This document shows, in pieces, positions 25,574 through 34,660 of a stretch of 64,000 bases of DNA. The notes under the pieces were generated by a model that was given only the letters and a program-made list of their open reading frames with translations, searched no databases and was not told where the DNA came from. Within the stretch, counting starts at the first letter, position 1. Each line of letters begins with the position of its first letter. A program made the position numbers and the translations under genes. Origin of the DNA: Desulfurococcus amylolyticus Z-533. Its GTDB lineage: Archaea > Thermoproteota > Thermoprotei_A > Sulfolobales > Desulfurococcaceae. The stretch is taken from positions 140,086-204,085 of the forward strand of contig NZ_KI911318.1 in the NCBI RefSeq assembly GCF_000513855.1. Direction: 5' to 3'.

Positions 25574-25879
25574 TTACTCCTCATTCATAATGTCGTCGAT
25601 ATCCAGTACGATTTCCTTAGGCGGTCTCGGCTCCTCTCCGCCCTCAATTACTTTACCCATCTTCTCCCCCTCTATCTCTACTTTTCCACCACCAACCTTT
25701 AACTTGCTAACAACCCCTCTCCATTTATACCCGCATCTTCTACACTTAACTACACCCATAATTGTTATAGTGATCCTGCCCTGGGTATCCGGTAAGGGGG
25801 ATGTGAGTTGCCATGTTCTCTCAACATCCACCTCGTTACTACCGCATTTAGGGCATTTCAACTGTGGCTGCTTACTCAT
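25574..25879 (-). CDS. Zinc-ribbon protein of unknown function
   Basis: This 101-aa protein has one zinc ribbon formed by CPKCGSNEV near residue 9 and CRRCGYKW near residue 49, followed by an acidic C-terminal tail ending DIDDIMNEE. It resembles small archaeal transcription-related ribbons but lacks the TFS catalytic DE pair. It lies between a small membrane protein gene and sec11, all on the minus strand with gaps of a few bases. Confidence 0.65.
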   Translation of the reverse strand: MSKQPQLKCPKCGSNEVDVERTWQLTSPLPDTQGRITITIMGVVKCRRCGYKWRGVVSKLKVGGGKVEIEGEKMGKVIEGGEEPRPPKEIVLDIDDIMNEE

Positions 25880-25885
25880 GGTATA

Positions 25886-26182
25886 CTATCCCTCCATTGT
25901 TAACAGTATTGCTATAATTAGTGGTAAAGGTGCTAAAATAATTTTTCTACCCTTATTCCTCGCCAATATAATGTACAATATCAGTGTTGTGAGCAAGGTG
26001 GGCAGTAGGATATAATAGTTATTGGTTTTAAAAACCAGCACTATGGATAGTATTGCTAGTGGGAAAGCCAGGTATAAGTATGTGTTTTTTATCTTCCCGT
26101 AGAATCGAAGGGTGAATATACACCATAGTATATATGATGCAGTAATATTTACTAGAAGCAATAACCATAATAACTCCTCCAT
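25886..26182 (-). CDS. Small membrane protein, three TM segments
   Basis: This 98-aa product (MEELLWLLLLVNITASYILW start) has three hydrophobic spans and no recognised family. ATG 26182 is chosen because GGTGGT lies nine bases upstream. A longer frame runs back through the enolase gene but is only its antisense shadow. It is divergent from enolase with only about 30 bp between the preferred start codons, so the two promoters must lie inside each other's 5' regions. Confidence 0.55.
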   Translation of the reverse strand: MEELLWLLLLVNITASYILWCIFTLRFYGKIKNTYLYLAFPLAILSIVLVFKTNNYYILLPTLLTTLILYIILARNKGRKIILAPLPLIIAILLTMEG

Positions 26183-26210
26183 GTTAATTACCACCATGGG
26201 TGTGTCTGGA

Positions 26211-27518
26211 ATGTATCTAGAAATATATGATGATGTATATGTAATAAAAGATGTAAAAGCCAGGATGATACTGGATAGCAGGGGTAATCCAACAGTCCAG
26301 GTCAGAGTAGTAACAGAGGGTCTTGGAATAGGGGTAGCTAACGCCCCCAGCGGTGCATCCACCGGCAAGCATGAAGCCGTGGAATTAAGGGATGGTGGAA
26401 AAGAGTTCAAGGGTAAAGGTGTCTCGAAAGCTGTGGAAAACGTTAACAAAGTAATTGCCCCTACCATAATAGGCTTGAACTCAAGGCATCAATACGAGGT
26501 AGATGGTAAACTAATTGAGATAGATGGCACCCCTAATAAGGCCAGGCTTGGTGGAAACGCTATTGTGGCGACAAGCCTCGCTGTAGCCAAGGCTGCGGCA
26601 TCAACCATGGGTGTGCCCCTATACTACTATCTAGGTGGTAGGACAGCGGAATTACTCCCGGTACCGCTTCTAAATATAATTAATGGCGGGGTACACGCTG
26701 GGAACAAGCTAGATTTCCAAGAATTTATGATTGTTCCCGCCGGCTTCAACAGCTTCCACGACGCCATAAGGGCGGCTGTCGAGGTATACCATGAATTAAA
26801 AATAGTCTTAAAGAACAAGTATGGTCCTTCAGCAGTTAATGTTGGTGATGAAGGCGGGTATGCTCCTCCCCTCGAGAAGATACGTGATGCACTAGATCTC
26901 TTAGTTGAAGCGGTAAAGAAGGCTGGGTATGAGCCGGGTGGAGAGATAGCGATAGCACTTGATGCAGCCAGCTCTCAATTTTATAGAGAGGATAAGGGGG
27001 TATACGTCATTGAAGGAAGGGAGTTAGGTAGGAATGAAATGCTTGAATTATACGAGAAACTAGTAGGGGACTACCCGATAGTAAGTATAGAGGACCCGTT
27101 ATACGAGGAGGACTTCGAGGGATTCGCTGAAATGCGTAGAAGACTTGGGGATAAGATCCTGATAGTTGGAGATGACTTATTTACAACAAACCCTGCCAGG
27201 CTCTCTAAGGGTATCGAAAGCAATGCTGGAAACGCCGTATTAGTTAAGGTCAATCAGGTTGGAACCCTGAGCGAAACCATTGAAGTAGTTAGGATGGCAC
27301 ATGAAAACAGGTATAAAGCAATAATCAGTCATAGGAGTGGTGAAACAGAGGACACCAGTATAGCTGATATAGCTGTTGGATTATCCACTGGACTAATTAA
27401 GACTGGTGCGCCGGGTAGAGGGGAGAGAACTGCTAAATATAATAGGCTACTAGAGATAGCCGAGGAATTGGAAAAGCCGAGGTATCCTGGATTCAGGGTG
27501 TTCCCGAGAAAACCATGA
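26211..27518 (+). CDS. eno: Enolase
   Basis: Enolase converts 2-phosphoglycerate to phosphoenolpyruvate. Visible motifs are ILDSRGNPTVQV at the N-terminus, NAPSGASTGKHEAVELRD, the general acid region VNVGDEGGYAPPL, metal ligands in IALDAASSQ and SIEDPLYEEDF, and catalytic VKVNQVGTLSET followed by ISHRSGETED. Length is 435 aa. ATG 26211 has GGTG ten bases upstream; ATG 26196 five codons earlier is possible. The frame is open further upstream but has no homology there. Confidence 0.97.
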   Translation: MYLEIYDDVYVIKDVKARMILDSRGNPTVQVRVVTEGLGIGVANAPSGASTGKHEAVELRDGGKEFKGKGVSKAVENVNKVIAPTIIGLNSRHQYEVDGKLIEIDGTPNKARLGGNAIVATSLAVAKAAASTMGVPLYYYLGGRTAELLPVPLLNIINGGVHAGNKLDFQEFMIVPAGFNSFHDAIRAAVEVYHELKIVLKNKYGPSAVNVGDEGGYAPPLEKIRDALDLLVEAVKKAGYEPGGEIAIALDAASSQFYREDKGVYVIEGRELGRNEMLELYEKLVGDYPIVSIEDPLYEEDFEGFAEMRRRLGDKILIVGDDLFTTNPARLSKGIESNAGNAVLVKVNQVGTLSETIEVVRMAHENRYKAIISHRSGETEDTSIADIAVGLSTGLIKTGAPGRGERTAKYNRLLEIAEELEKPRYPGFRVFPRKP

Positions 27519-27523
27519 TTTTT

Positions 27524-27769
27524 TCACGGGATAAATATACCTATAATCATTAATACTATGGCCGTTATCACTGTTAGCTTGATAAACTGACTCACAGTGA
27601 GGTTCGGTATCTCTTTTACCGCCCTAATGAGTATAGTTATAGCTATTGATAGACCAATAATCATTAGTATGGTGAACCCTATTAGAAATAACCATACCCC
27701 TACACCATTTATACCGCTTAAGACCGTAAAGAACCCGTTTAGCACGTTGCTTATTTTATCGATCCACAT
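27524..27769 (-). CDS. Small two-TM membrane protein
   Basis: This 81-aa protein has spans at about residues 24-48 and 62-80 joined by a short loop (RAVKEIPNLTVSQFIKL). It is convergent to enolase, 5 bp apart. No family is recognised. The length and hydrophobic pattern support a real gene. Confidence 0.5.
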   Translation of the reverse strand: MWIDKISNVLNGFFTVLSGINGVGVWLFLIGFTILMIIGLSIAITILIRAVKEIPNLTVSQFIKLTVITAIVLMIIGIFIP

Positions 27770-27948
27770 TTAAACCCCTTTATCATTATGCCCTTGTTAA
27801 AGACATTTAAATCCTAGGGCTAGTGATATTACTGTTCCAGTTCCTTTATCGATTCCCCTCAGGATAACGTTGAAAAACATCATATCAGGGTGAAAGTCTC
27901 CAATTAATAAACCATGTATTTAAACGAGTTTGCCATGTAGTATTAATC

Positions 27949-28008
27949 GATGATGATGGTTAAAAGCGTGTAGCCGCTTTGGCGATGACATACACCAGGC
28001 TTCTGATG
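27949..28008 (+). ncRNA. Candidate C/D-box sRNA (weak D' box)
   Basis: The C box is ATGATGA at 27950-27956, the C' box GCGATGA at 27982-27988 and the D box CTGA at 28003-28006. The C'-to-D guide is 14 nt (CATACACCAGGCTT). A clear D' box is missing, and the terminal stem is weak. A TATA-like GTATTTAAAC at about 27916-27925 lies 25-30 bp upstream. The 3' end is close to the ipk stop codon on the other strand. Confidence 0.4.
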
Positions 28009-28014
28009 TTGAAG

Positions 28015-28869
28015 CTATGGCTCTATTATAGTACCCTCGGAGATATCTCCATGTAGAATAGCGTTAACAACGTCCTGCCTACTGAAGCCGGACGCTATGA
28101 TCACTCTAACCCCTAGTCTCTCAGATAACTCATGCATTGATTTCACCTTACTATATATCCCACCCGTTGCATCATTATTCTTCTCTTTGCTAAGTTGCTC
28201 AAGGACTTGACTGATATTATTCTTATTTATAGATTTAATTAAAACCGGATCACTACACCTGGAAGGGTTACAAGTATATACTCCTTTAACATCTGTTAAA
28301 AGCACAATGCGTGCTGGTTTAATGCTTTCTGCAAGTAATTCGAATACTTTCTCAGTGGATACCACATGGTATCCATTGCTCCATGGTATACATTCCCCGT
28401 ATAGAAGCGGTATGAGTCCAGCCGAGATAAAATTGTACACCGGTTCCGAGAAAACCTTGAATTCCCCATCCTGGCTTACCGTGATCACTGCACTTGTTTG
28501 AATACTTGATACAGGTATACCGGCCTCGACAAGGTGATCTGTGATTATCCTATTCAATAACCTTGTTGCCTGGTGACATTTCACAACACAATCGATTCGT
28601 CCGTCTCCACAATACTTTCTCACAGCATAGTGAGCGAAGCTTCCCCCTCCATTCCCTAGTATAAGTTTTACCCTACCATATACTTGCCTTAAGATCTCTG
28701 CCACAGCATCGAGGGATTCTCTCCTGAGTGTGACAGGCTTGTCTTTTATGGTTATGAAGCTGCCTCCTAATTTAACATATACTGTGTCCTGTAACGGTGT
28801 CAATTCGTGCACCCTTCGCGTTTCAAGTATTGGAAACACAGGTAAACATTTTATTGTTTTTCCTAGCAT
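28015..28869 (-). CDS. Isopentenyl phosphate kinase
   Basis: This amino-acid-kinase-family enzyme phosphorylates isopentenyl phosphate in the archaeal mevalonate pathway, feeding lipid synthesis. YVKLGGSFITIKDKP holds the N-terminal glycine-rich motif and the lysine clamp. LILGNGGGSFAHYAVRKY carries the histidine that marks IPK, and ATGGIYSKVKSM is the C-terminal nucleotide motif. Length is 284 aa. About 25 residues precede the usual start region, so GTG at about 28806 is an alternative to ATG 28869. A polyprenyl synthase at 40.7 kb uses its product. Confidence 0.88.
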   Translation of the reverse strand: MLGKTIKCLPVFPILETRRVHELTPLQDTVYVKLGGSFITIKDKPVTLRRESLDAVAEILRQVYGRVKLILGNGGGSFAHYAVRKYCGDGRIDCVVKCHQATRLLNRIITDHLVEAGIPVSSIQTSAVITVSQDGEFKVFSEPVYNFISAGLIPLLYGECIPWSNGYHVVSTEKVFELLAESIKPARIVLLTDVKGVYTCNPSRCSDPVLIKSINKNNISQVLEQLSKEKNNDATGGIYSKVKSMHELSERLGVRVIIASGFSRQDVVNAILHGDISEGTIIEP

Positions 28870-28902
28870 TATTGAGTAATAGTATTCGGCGGTGCCTCTA
28901 AT

Positions 28903-30231
28903 GTGAAGACGGGCTTTAACACTAGCTTTCTCAGGCGTGAATGGAGAATAATAGCAGCTAACATAGTGGTGTTTGTATTAGCTGTATCCGGCTGGAACTA
29001 CTATGATGTAAGGTACTTTATAAACTACTGGTTCGACTACTTTAAGGAAGGCAGGTTACTAGAAATATATAGCGGGCCGTTTAGGGCTAAAGTTGCTTAT
29101 CCACCATTAGCGGTATACCTATTTATTTCAACCCACCTCATAGCTTCTAGCATAGGTGGTAATCTCGCTGTTAAGCTAATAGATAAGCTTCCCTTAATCA
29201 TGGCATTCAACTGTATATACTTCATCTTGAGGAGGAGATATGGAAGTTCAGCCGGCAATCTATGGCTCTTGAACTACATTGGGTACGCTATAATAGCTAG
29301 TTTTCAATTCGACATGGTAGCAGTATTATTCCTGCTCATGGGCTTCATATACTTAACCGAGGGGAGGTATGTGAGGTCAACCATAATGATAGTGCTTTCA
29401 GCGCTTATAAAGCAGTTACTAGCGGTGTTCTTTCTATTTATACCATTAATACTGCTTGCCCGGAGGGACTATAGAAATATGGCTAAATCAATAGGGGCAG
29501 CCGTCTTGACGGCTTCGTTATTTACCCTGCCTTTCCTCATATATGATCCCTGGGGGTTTATTAATAAAGTAGTATTGTTCCATGGCTCCCGTTACCCCCA
29601 GCAATATAGCCTCTGGACCCTCCCGGTTTACCTGAGCTGGTTCAACCTGGCTTCACTCCCTTCATGGCTTACTTGGGTATGGATAATACCGTTTACACTG
29701 GCATTACTAATAGTATACGTTGATTTCTATCGTAAAGGGGCTCCTCAGGATCCCGACATGCTGCTAATATATTTTACTGCTACATCAATACTACTACTTT
29801 TACTTAATAAAGTCGGGAATGTCAACTACTATCTCTGGGCTTCTCTGTTTATCACGATATATTTATCGAGTTATTTCCCGAGGTTGCCGAGTAAACTACT
29901 ATCCCTCTACATATTCATCCCACTACTCATAGGGCTTATAGCTGGCTTCTTCATAGAGTTTACTGCTGCAATCGTGGGTGATGATATATTAATAGTGGAG
30001 GATTCAAACTGGGTTTCAGCAGAGCAACTTATTGCATTAAGTGTCGGTATAGACTCTATTATATATAAGTTCATTATTTATATACGTAGCTCCCCTGCCT
30101 TCTATACTTTATTCAGCATCCTCAATAACGGGAGGAGTATATCGGCTGTATTGATAACCATCATATATAATGCATACCTGATCTATATGTTGATCCTTGT
30201 AACACATCATTCTCGGTGGTTTAAGCATTAA
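28903..30231 (+). CDS. GT-C type membrane glycosyltransferase (GT87-like)
   Basis: This 442-aa protein has about ten predicted spans. An early exterior loop reads VRYFINYWFDYFKEGRLLEI then AYPPLAVYLF, the pattern of DUF2029/GT87-type polyprenyl-phosphate-sugar-dependent transferases, including an aspartate in NYYDVRYF. A mid-protein LSALIKQLLAVF resembles the family's conserved lysine region. Acceptor and sugar are unknown; cell-envelope lipid or glycoprotein is likely. GTG 28903 is used, with GGTG upstream. Divergent from ipk. Confidence 0.65.
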   Translation: MKTGFNTSFLRREWRIIAANIVVFVLAVSGWNYYDVRYFINYWFDYFKEGRLLEIYSGPFRAKVAYPPLAVYLFISTHLIASSIGGNLAVKLIDKLPLIMAFNCIYFILRRRYGSSAGNLWLLNYIGYAIIASFQFDMVAVLFLLMGFIYLTEGRYVRSTIMIVLSALIKQLLAVFFLFIPLILLARRDYRNMAKSIGAAVLTASLFTLPFLIYDPWGFINKVVLFHGSRYPQQYSLWTLPVYLSWFNLASLPSWLTWVWIIPFTLALLIVYVDFYRKGAPQDPDMLLIYFTATSILLLLLNKVGNVNYYLWASLFITIYLSSYFPRLPSKLLSLYIFIPLLIGLIAGFFIEFTAAIVGDDILIVEDSNWVSAEQLIALSVGIDSIIYKFIIYIRSSPAFYTLFSILNNGRSISAVLITIIYNAYLIYMLILVTHHSRWFKH

Positions 30232-30310
30232 TGTTTTCCATATAAGCATAATATGAGCATAATATTTACAGGATCATGTGTGGTGGAGGGTTATTCTCTA
30301 AAAAACGGGT

Positions 30311-31831
30311 TTAGAGGGTATATTTCCAGACACCCTTTCCTCTATAATTATATATAATGGTTTTATATGCTGTAACATACTCTATAGAGTACCCTATGCC
30401 CTCTCTTCCTATGCCTGAGTCCTTTCTACCACCATAAGGATAGTACCCTATGCCGTGGCGTGGCATATCATTTACGTATATGGCTCCGAATTCGAGAAGT
30501 CTTATTAGCTTTCTAATGGATTCTATATCATGTCCAAATATTGCTGCATCGAGTCCGTATCTTCTCCCGTTCGCGAGGTCTACTGCTTCATTTAGATCCC
30601 TGTAACTAGTTATAATTGCCACTGGTGCAAAGACCTCCTCATGATATAGCTTTATCTCCTTAATCCTCTCCTTATCGGGGAACTCTATCAGTGTTGGTTC
30701 GACATAGTTTCCGCCGAGGCTTCTCCCCCCGTAGAGTACTCTCCCACCTTTCTTGACAGCGTCTTCAATAGCCTCCATTAATAGCTTAACGGTTGCCCCA
30801 TCTATTAAGGGCCCCATGTCAACATCTTCTCTGCGTGGATCGCCGACACGTATCTTAGAAAGTTCCCCAACTATTCTATCCTTTAGTTTATCATATACCT
30901 TCTCATGAACGAGGATTAATCTTATTGCATCGCATCTCTGACCCGCATAACTATATATCCCAGTAGCTATTTTGACTGCTGTATCATCGAGATCAGCATC
31001 TGGAAGTACTATGGCTGGATCCCCGCCTCCCAGCTCCATTATGAATTGCTTAATTCCAGCCGTCTCTAATATCTTCTTACCGGTTTCACTACTACCTGTG
31101 AAACTTATTACTGAAATCCTTCTATCCGAAACAAGCCTCGAGCTCTCCCGGCCTGGTATTGTTGCTATGGCCAATCCCTCACGCGGGAACCCAGCCTCCT
31201 CCAGTAGCCTACCTAATAGGAGGACCGGTATTGGATTGGCTGAAGGTGGCTTAATGATGATAGCGTTGCCGCTTGCAAAGCTATAAACGATTTTAGACAC
31301 TGTGTCGAATAATGGATAGTTGAATGGTACCACGGCGAGCACTACTCCATAGGGCTCTCGGCGCACCACCGCCTCTGTCTCAGTTGTTGTTTCATCCCAG
31401 TCCCCCGGCATGTATTCTCCAAATATTTTTCTAACATCTAGTGATGCCGCCCTGACTCTTTCTATTGAAGCATTGACTTCCCCTTCAGCCTGCTTCCTTG
31501 TTTTGCCCGAGTTAATGATAAGCGTGTTGACTATGTCGCTTCTATGCTCCTCTAATAGGATGGCTAGTTTCTCAAGTATTTTAAGCCTCTTCCATCCGGG
31601 TGTGTCCCTTACCCTCCACCGCCCTCTGGAATAAATGAGCTCGAGTACCGGATCCATGGTATTCCAAGAAGCCTTAGCTACTTTGGCTATTAACGAGTTA
31701 TCTATAGGCGTGTAGACGTCGAAGTATTCCTCTGTCTCAACCCATTCCCCAGCTAGATAAGTTTTAAAGTGTAATGTATTATCTTCTCTCTTGACTATTT
31801 TCTCAAAGAGGCTTGATTTTAACTCGAGCAT
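30311..31831 (-). CDS. gapN: Non-phosphorylating glyceraldehyde-3-phosphate dehydrogenase (GAPN)
   Basis: This ALDH-superfamily enzyme oxidises glyceraldehyde 3-phosphate directly to 3-phosphoglycerate in the crenarchaeal modified glycolysis. It has VPFNYPLF, nucleotide-binding SFTGSSETGKKI, catalytic glutamate in MELGGGDP and catalytic cysteine in YAGQRCDAIR. The stretch YPYGGRKDSGIGREGIGY is typical of the archaeal GAPN branch. It is 506 aa. It works upstream of enolase, also in this window. Confidence 0.9.
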   Translation of the reverse strand: MLELKSSLFEKIVKREDNTLHFKTYLAGEWVETEEYFDVYTPIDNSLIAKVAKASWNTMDPVLELIYSRGRWRVRDTPGWKRLKILEKLAILLEEHRSDIVNTLIINSGKTRKQAEGEVNASIERVRAASLDVRKIFGEYMPGDWDETTTETEAVVRREPYGVVLAVVPFNYPLFDTVSKIVYSFASGNAIIIKPPSANPIPVLLLGRLLEEAGFPREGLAIATIPGRESSRLVSDRRISVISFTGSSETGKKILETAGIKQFIMELGGGDPAIVLPDADLDDTAVKIATGIYSYAGQRCDAIRLILVHEKVYDKLKDRIVGELSKIRVGDPRREDVDMGPLIDGATVKLLMEAIEDAVKKGGRVLYGGRSLGGNYVEPTLIEFPDKERIKEIKLYHEEVFAPVAIITSYRDLNEAVDLANGRRYGLDAAIFGHDIESIRKLIRLLEFGAIYVNDMPRHGIGYYPYGGRKDSGIGREGIGYSIEYVTAYKTIIYNYRGKGVWKYTL

Positions 31832-31928
31832 ATCAATTTAGCCCTCTAAATTCTTAAAATATTCTGGTGAGATTTTTAAATAATGTTTAAAACATGTTTG
31901 AAGAAGTATTACTAGGTGGGGAAGAAAA

Positions 31929-31937
31929 TTTTTAAGT
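31929..31937 (+). promoter_or_regulatory. TATA box for rubrerythrin (leaderless mRNA predicted)
   Basis: TTTTTAAGT lies 21-29 bp before ATG 31958. Transcription would start at or next to the first ATG, so the mRNA is probably leaderless. Confidence 0.45.
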
Positions 31938-31957
31938 ATTAAAGTTGTAAATAATAA

Positions 31958-32530
31958 ATGATGAGTGAAATGAGTGAACTAAAGGCCATGACCAAGCAGT
32001 TACTATTAAACGCCTTTGGCGGGGAATCAATGGCTCATATGAGATACCTGGTATTTGCTGAGATAGCAGAGAAAGAGGGCTTTCCTAATGTAGCTAGATT
32101 ATTTAAAGCAATAGCGTTCGCTGAACAGGTTCATGCTAGAAACCACTATAATGTACTGAGGGAGTACAACACTGATGAAACTGTATCAGCCGGAACCCCT
32201 ATCGGTCCTGGCTCAACCAGTAAAAACCTGGAGCTAGCTATCAGGGGTGAGGAATTCGAGGTAAACGAGATGTACCCAGTGTATCTCGAGGCGGCAAGAT
32301 ACCAGGGAGTTAGCGAGGCTGAGAAAAGCTTCAGATTCGCGTTAGAAGCTGAGAAGATACATGCGAAACTATACAGGGAGGCAAAGGAATACGTGGATCA
32401 AGGCAGGGATATGCCTATAAAGGGCAAGGTATGGATCTGCCCGGTCTGCGGTCACACGTACATTGGTGAGGAGCCCCCAGAGAGATGTCCTGTATGTGGT
32501 GCCCCCAGGAGCATGTATAGGGGCTTCTAG
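31958..32530 (+). CDS. Rubrerythrin
   Basis: This is a diiron peroxidase for oxidative stress defence in anaerobes. The four-helix bundle carries AFGGESMAHMRY and AFAEQVHARNH in the first half and EAEKIHAKLY in the second, supplying the Glu and His ligands. The C-terminal rubredoxin domain has CPVCGHTY and CPVCGAP. ATG codons at 31958, 31961 and 31970 are all possible starts. 190 aa, normal. Confidence 0.95.
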   Translation: MMSEMSELKAMTKQLLLNAFGGESMAHMRYLVFAEIAEKEGFPNVARLFKAIAFAEQVHARNHYNVLREYNTDETVSAGTPIGPGSTSKNLELAIRGEEFEVNEMYPVYLEAARYQGVSEAEKSFRFALEAEKIHAKLYREAKEYVDQGRDMPIKGKVWICPVCGHTYIGEEPPERCPVCGAPRSMYRGF

Positions 32531-32845
32531 ATATTTTTAAATCTATCCTGATCCTTTTCCAAAGGGTTTTTGATCATTATGGTTCATATTCGGTTGATGT
32601 TGCCGCCTGCCTTATTACCCGTTTTCCGGGAACATGCCCTTCCCGGGCAAATGAGTTGGCTTCATCGAGTAGTATCCTTCCATTAGCAACTACTAATAGA
32701 GTTCACTATATCGCTCTCAACATAGATATGTAGAAGAAAATCCATAAAGCATTCTGAAAAAGCTACAAACCAGCATGAAAATAAAACAATAGTAGAAGGC
32801 ATTTTTATTTAGATCTTCCATATGTAGTTTTACAGTGTAGGGCTG
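32531..32845. other. Intergenic gap with a possible vestigial coding fragment
   Basis: No intact gene is seen. On the minus strand 32577-32703 reads LLVVANGRILLDEANSFARE then HVPGKRVIRQAA to a stop, which looks like a leftover of a protein gene but has no start. A TATA-like TTTTTATTTAGA at about 32801-32812 probably serves dphB. Confidence 0.3.
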
Positions 32846-32854
32846 GTGTCCCCC

Positions 32855-33619
32855 TTGCTTATCTTCATTGGTGCTGGTTATTCACGCAGACATTTAACTC
32901 AGGAAGCATTGGAGTCTTTGAAGAGTGCTGAAAAGATATATGTTGACACCTATACATCAATGTATGAGGACGGCTTCAACTGGCTTAGAGATGTTAATCC
33001 ATCAGCTGAGATAGTGTTTGCTAAAAGAAGGGACTTAGAAGGGGAGGGTATTAATAGAATAGTAGAAGAGGCTAAGGAGGGTAATATCGCGATACTCTGT
33101 GCCGGAGATCCATTTACAGCAACAACACATGACGCTATTAGGGTTGAAGCATTAAAGAGCAATGTAAGCGTTAAGGTTGTAACCGGTATATCGGTGGTGA
33201 ACCTAGTTCACAGCAGGATCGGCCTCCAAGCATATAGGTTCGGTAAAATAGTCACCCTAGTATATCCTGACAGCTTTAAACCATACAGTGTTATCGAAAC
33301 CATATATGATAATCTAGGTAGAAACCTCCATACACTCGTACTGCTCGATCTCAGGTTAGAGGAGGGGTTAGCGATGAGTATTCCAGAGGCTATAGATATA
33401 CTTACGGAGCTCGACGAGAAACAACAATTAATGAATCAAATAAGCATTGGCGTGGCTAGGCTTGGATGGAGTAGTGAGGTAATTAGGGCTGGGAGGCTTG
33501 TCGAGTTAAAAAGATATAGTTATCCTCCTCCCCCTCATTCACTAATCATCGCTGCCAGGCTTCATCCAATAGAGTTAGAGAGTCTCAGGTATATAGCTGG
33601 CCTCACGATAACGGGTTAA
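32855..33619 (+). CDS. dphB: Diphthine synthase (DphB/Dph5)
   Basis: This SAM-dependent methyltransferase trimethylates the intermediate of diphthamide on EF-2. The N-terminus LLIFIGAGYSRRHLTQEALE is the family pattern. AGDPFTATTH and TGISVVNLVHSRIGLQAYRF are characteristic, as is VIETIYDNLGRNLHTLVLLD. TTG 32855 is preferred because GGTG sits six bases upstream and homologues begin there; GTG 32846 would add three residues. Partner of dph2 at 6.5 kb. Confidence 0.95.
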   Translation: MLIFIGAGYSRRHLTQEALESLKSAEKIYVDTYTSMYEDGFNWLRDVNPSAEIVFAKRRDLEGEGINRIVEEAKEGNIAILCAGDPFTATTHDAIRVEALKSNVSVKVVTGISVVNLVHSRIGLQAYRFGKIVTLVYPDSFKPYSVIETIYDNLGRNLHTLVLLDLRLEEGLAMSIPEAIDILTELDEKQQLMNQISIGVARLGWSSEVIRAGRLVELKRYSYPPPPHSLIIAARLHPIELESLRYIAGLTITG

Positions 33620-33659
33620 CTCCGCGTGACGAAGAAAATAAATAGTGTCTAAGGTGAGG

Positions 33660-33887
33660 GGTTCGGGTCTGGTGAATACCTGTAATTGCCTGCTTCACCC
33701 CTTATTTCTTATTCCCCCGCTCCGTCCGGCTTCACCCTTCACAGCGGGGGAATACCCCGTATACCCGTCCAGAGAATACCGGGAGAAAAGTAAAAGTAAT
33801 GGTCATCGAGGAAAACTAGTGAAGACATCAAGAGAATAAAACGTGTTCAAAAATATTTAAAAAAGAATTTAGAACCTGTAACAGGCT
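33660..33887 (-). repeat. Dispersed repeat, copy 2 (shorter; inverted relative to copy 1)
   Basis: The reverse complement matches 19147-19490 but lacks about 116 bp of it. Shared landmarks are GCTTCACCCCTTATTTCTTA, CCCCCGCTCCGTCCGGCTTC and GAATACCGGGAGAAAAG. It fills the gap between dphB and the ABC ATPase gene. The small open frame inside it is not supported as a gene. Confidence 0.7.
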
Positions 33888-33907
33888 TAATCCTTGGTGA
33901 CGTCAGT

Positions 33908-34660
33908 TTAGTAGTATGGTATAATGATTCTCATGCCTCCAGGTATTTCAGTGACCATGAACTCTACACCGTATACTTCTCTTAGGACATCCAGGTTCTC
34001 CATTAATTCATTCAGCCATCCATGGAACGCTATGGAGCCGCTTCTTAGGACTACTATATAGTCGCAGGTGTACGATGCGAATATCGGGTCGTGTGTAGCG
34101 ATAATTATTGTCGAGGATCCGGACTTCTTTCTAAGTGTTTTGGAGAGGACTGGTTTGAATCCTGTGTCGATATGGGCGTCTGGTTCATCAAGTAATATGT
34201 ACCGTGGTTTCTTTATCAGTGCTGAGGCTATCACTATTTTCTGTAGCTCGCCGCTGCTTAATTCATTAATATGTCTATCCAGTAAACCCGTGATGCCTAG
34301 CTCTATTGATGTATTATATATTGCCTCCTCGACATCTATGTTTTTAAGCGGGTAAAGCGCCATTTCAAGTACCTCCCTAACCTGTAACTGTAGGGACGTA
34401 GATATGGTTTGCTGTGACCCATACGATAGGATCCTTGATAAAACTGTCAGCGGCGTCTTTGAGACCTCTCTTCCATCAATTAGTATCGAGCCCCTGTAGC
34501 CTACTAGCCTGGCTAGTGCACGTAAGAGGGTAGTTTTACCTGATGCATTAGGACCCATTAAGCATGTGACTTTATTCTCCATTATTTCGAGAGATGCATT
34601 GTTTAATCCCTTTAATCCACCTGTATATTCGACTACTACATTACTGGCCTTAATCACCAT
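33908..34660 (-). CDS. ABC transporter ATP-binding protein, second FecBCD-type system
   Basis: This ATPase of 250 aa from ATG 34660 has Walker A MGPNASGKTTLLR, signature LSSGELQKIVIASAL and Walker B YILLDEPDAHID. ATG 34660 overlaps the permease stop by 11 bp and has GGAGG upstream. The longer frame up to 34741 only reads antiparallel into permease coding sequence. Last gene of a three-gene importer operon. Confidence 0.92.
   Translation of the reverse strand: MVIKASNVVVEYTGGLKGLNNASLEIMENKVTCLMGPNASGKTTLLRALARLVGYRGSILIDGREVSKTPLTVLSRILSYGSQQTISTSLQLQVREVLEMALYPLKNIDVEEAIYNTSIELGITGLLDRHINELSSGELQKIVIASALIKKPRYILLDEPDAHIDTGFKPVLSKTLRKKSGSSTIIIATHDPIFASYTCDYIVVLRSGSIAFHGWLNELMENLDVLREVYGVEFMVTEIPGGMRIIIPYY

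Noticed and set aside
26183..26467. Upstream extension of the 98-aa membrane protein through the enolase gene
   Set aside because: The added residues are antisense to conserved enolase sequence, and GGTGGT supports the ATG at 26182.
33645..33839. 64-aa ORF in repeat copy 2
   Set aside because: Its frame is disrupted relative to copy 1, and no start signal is present; treated as part of the repeat.
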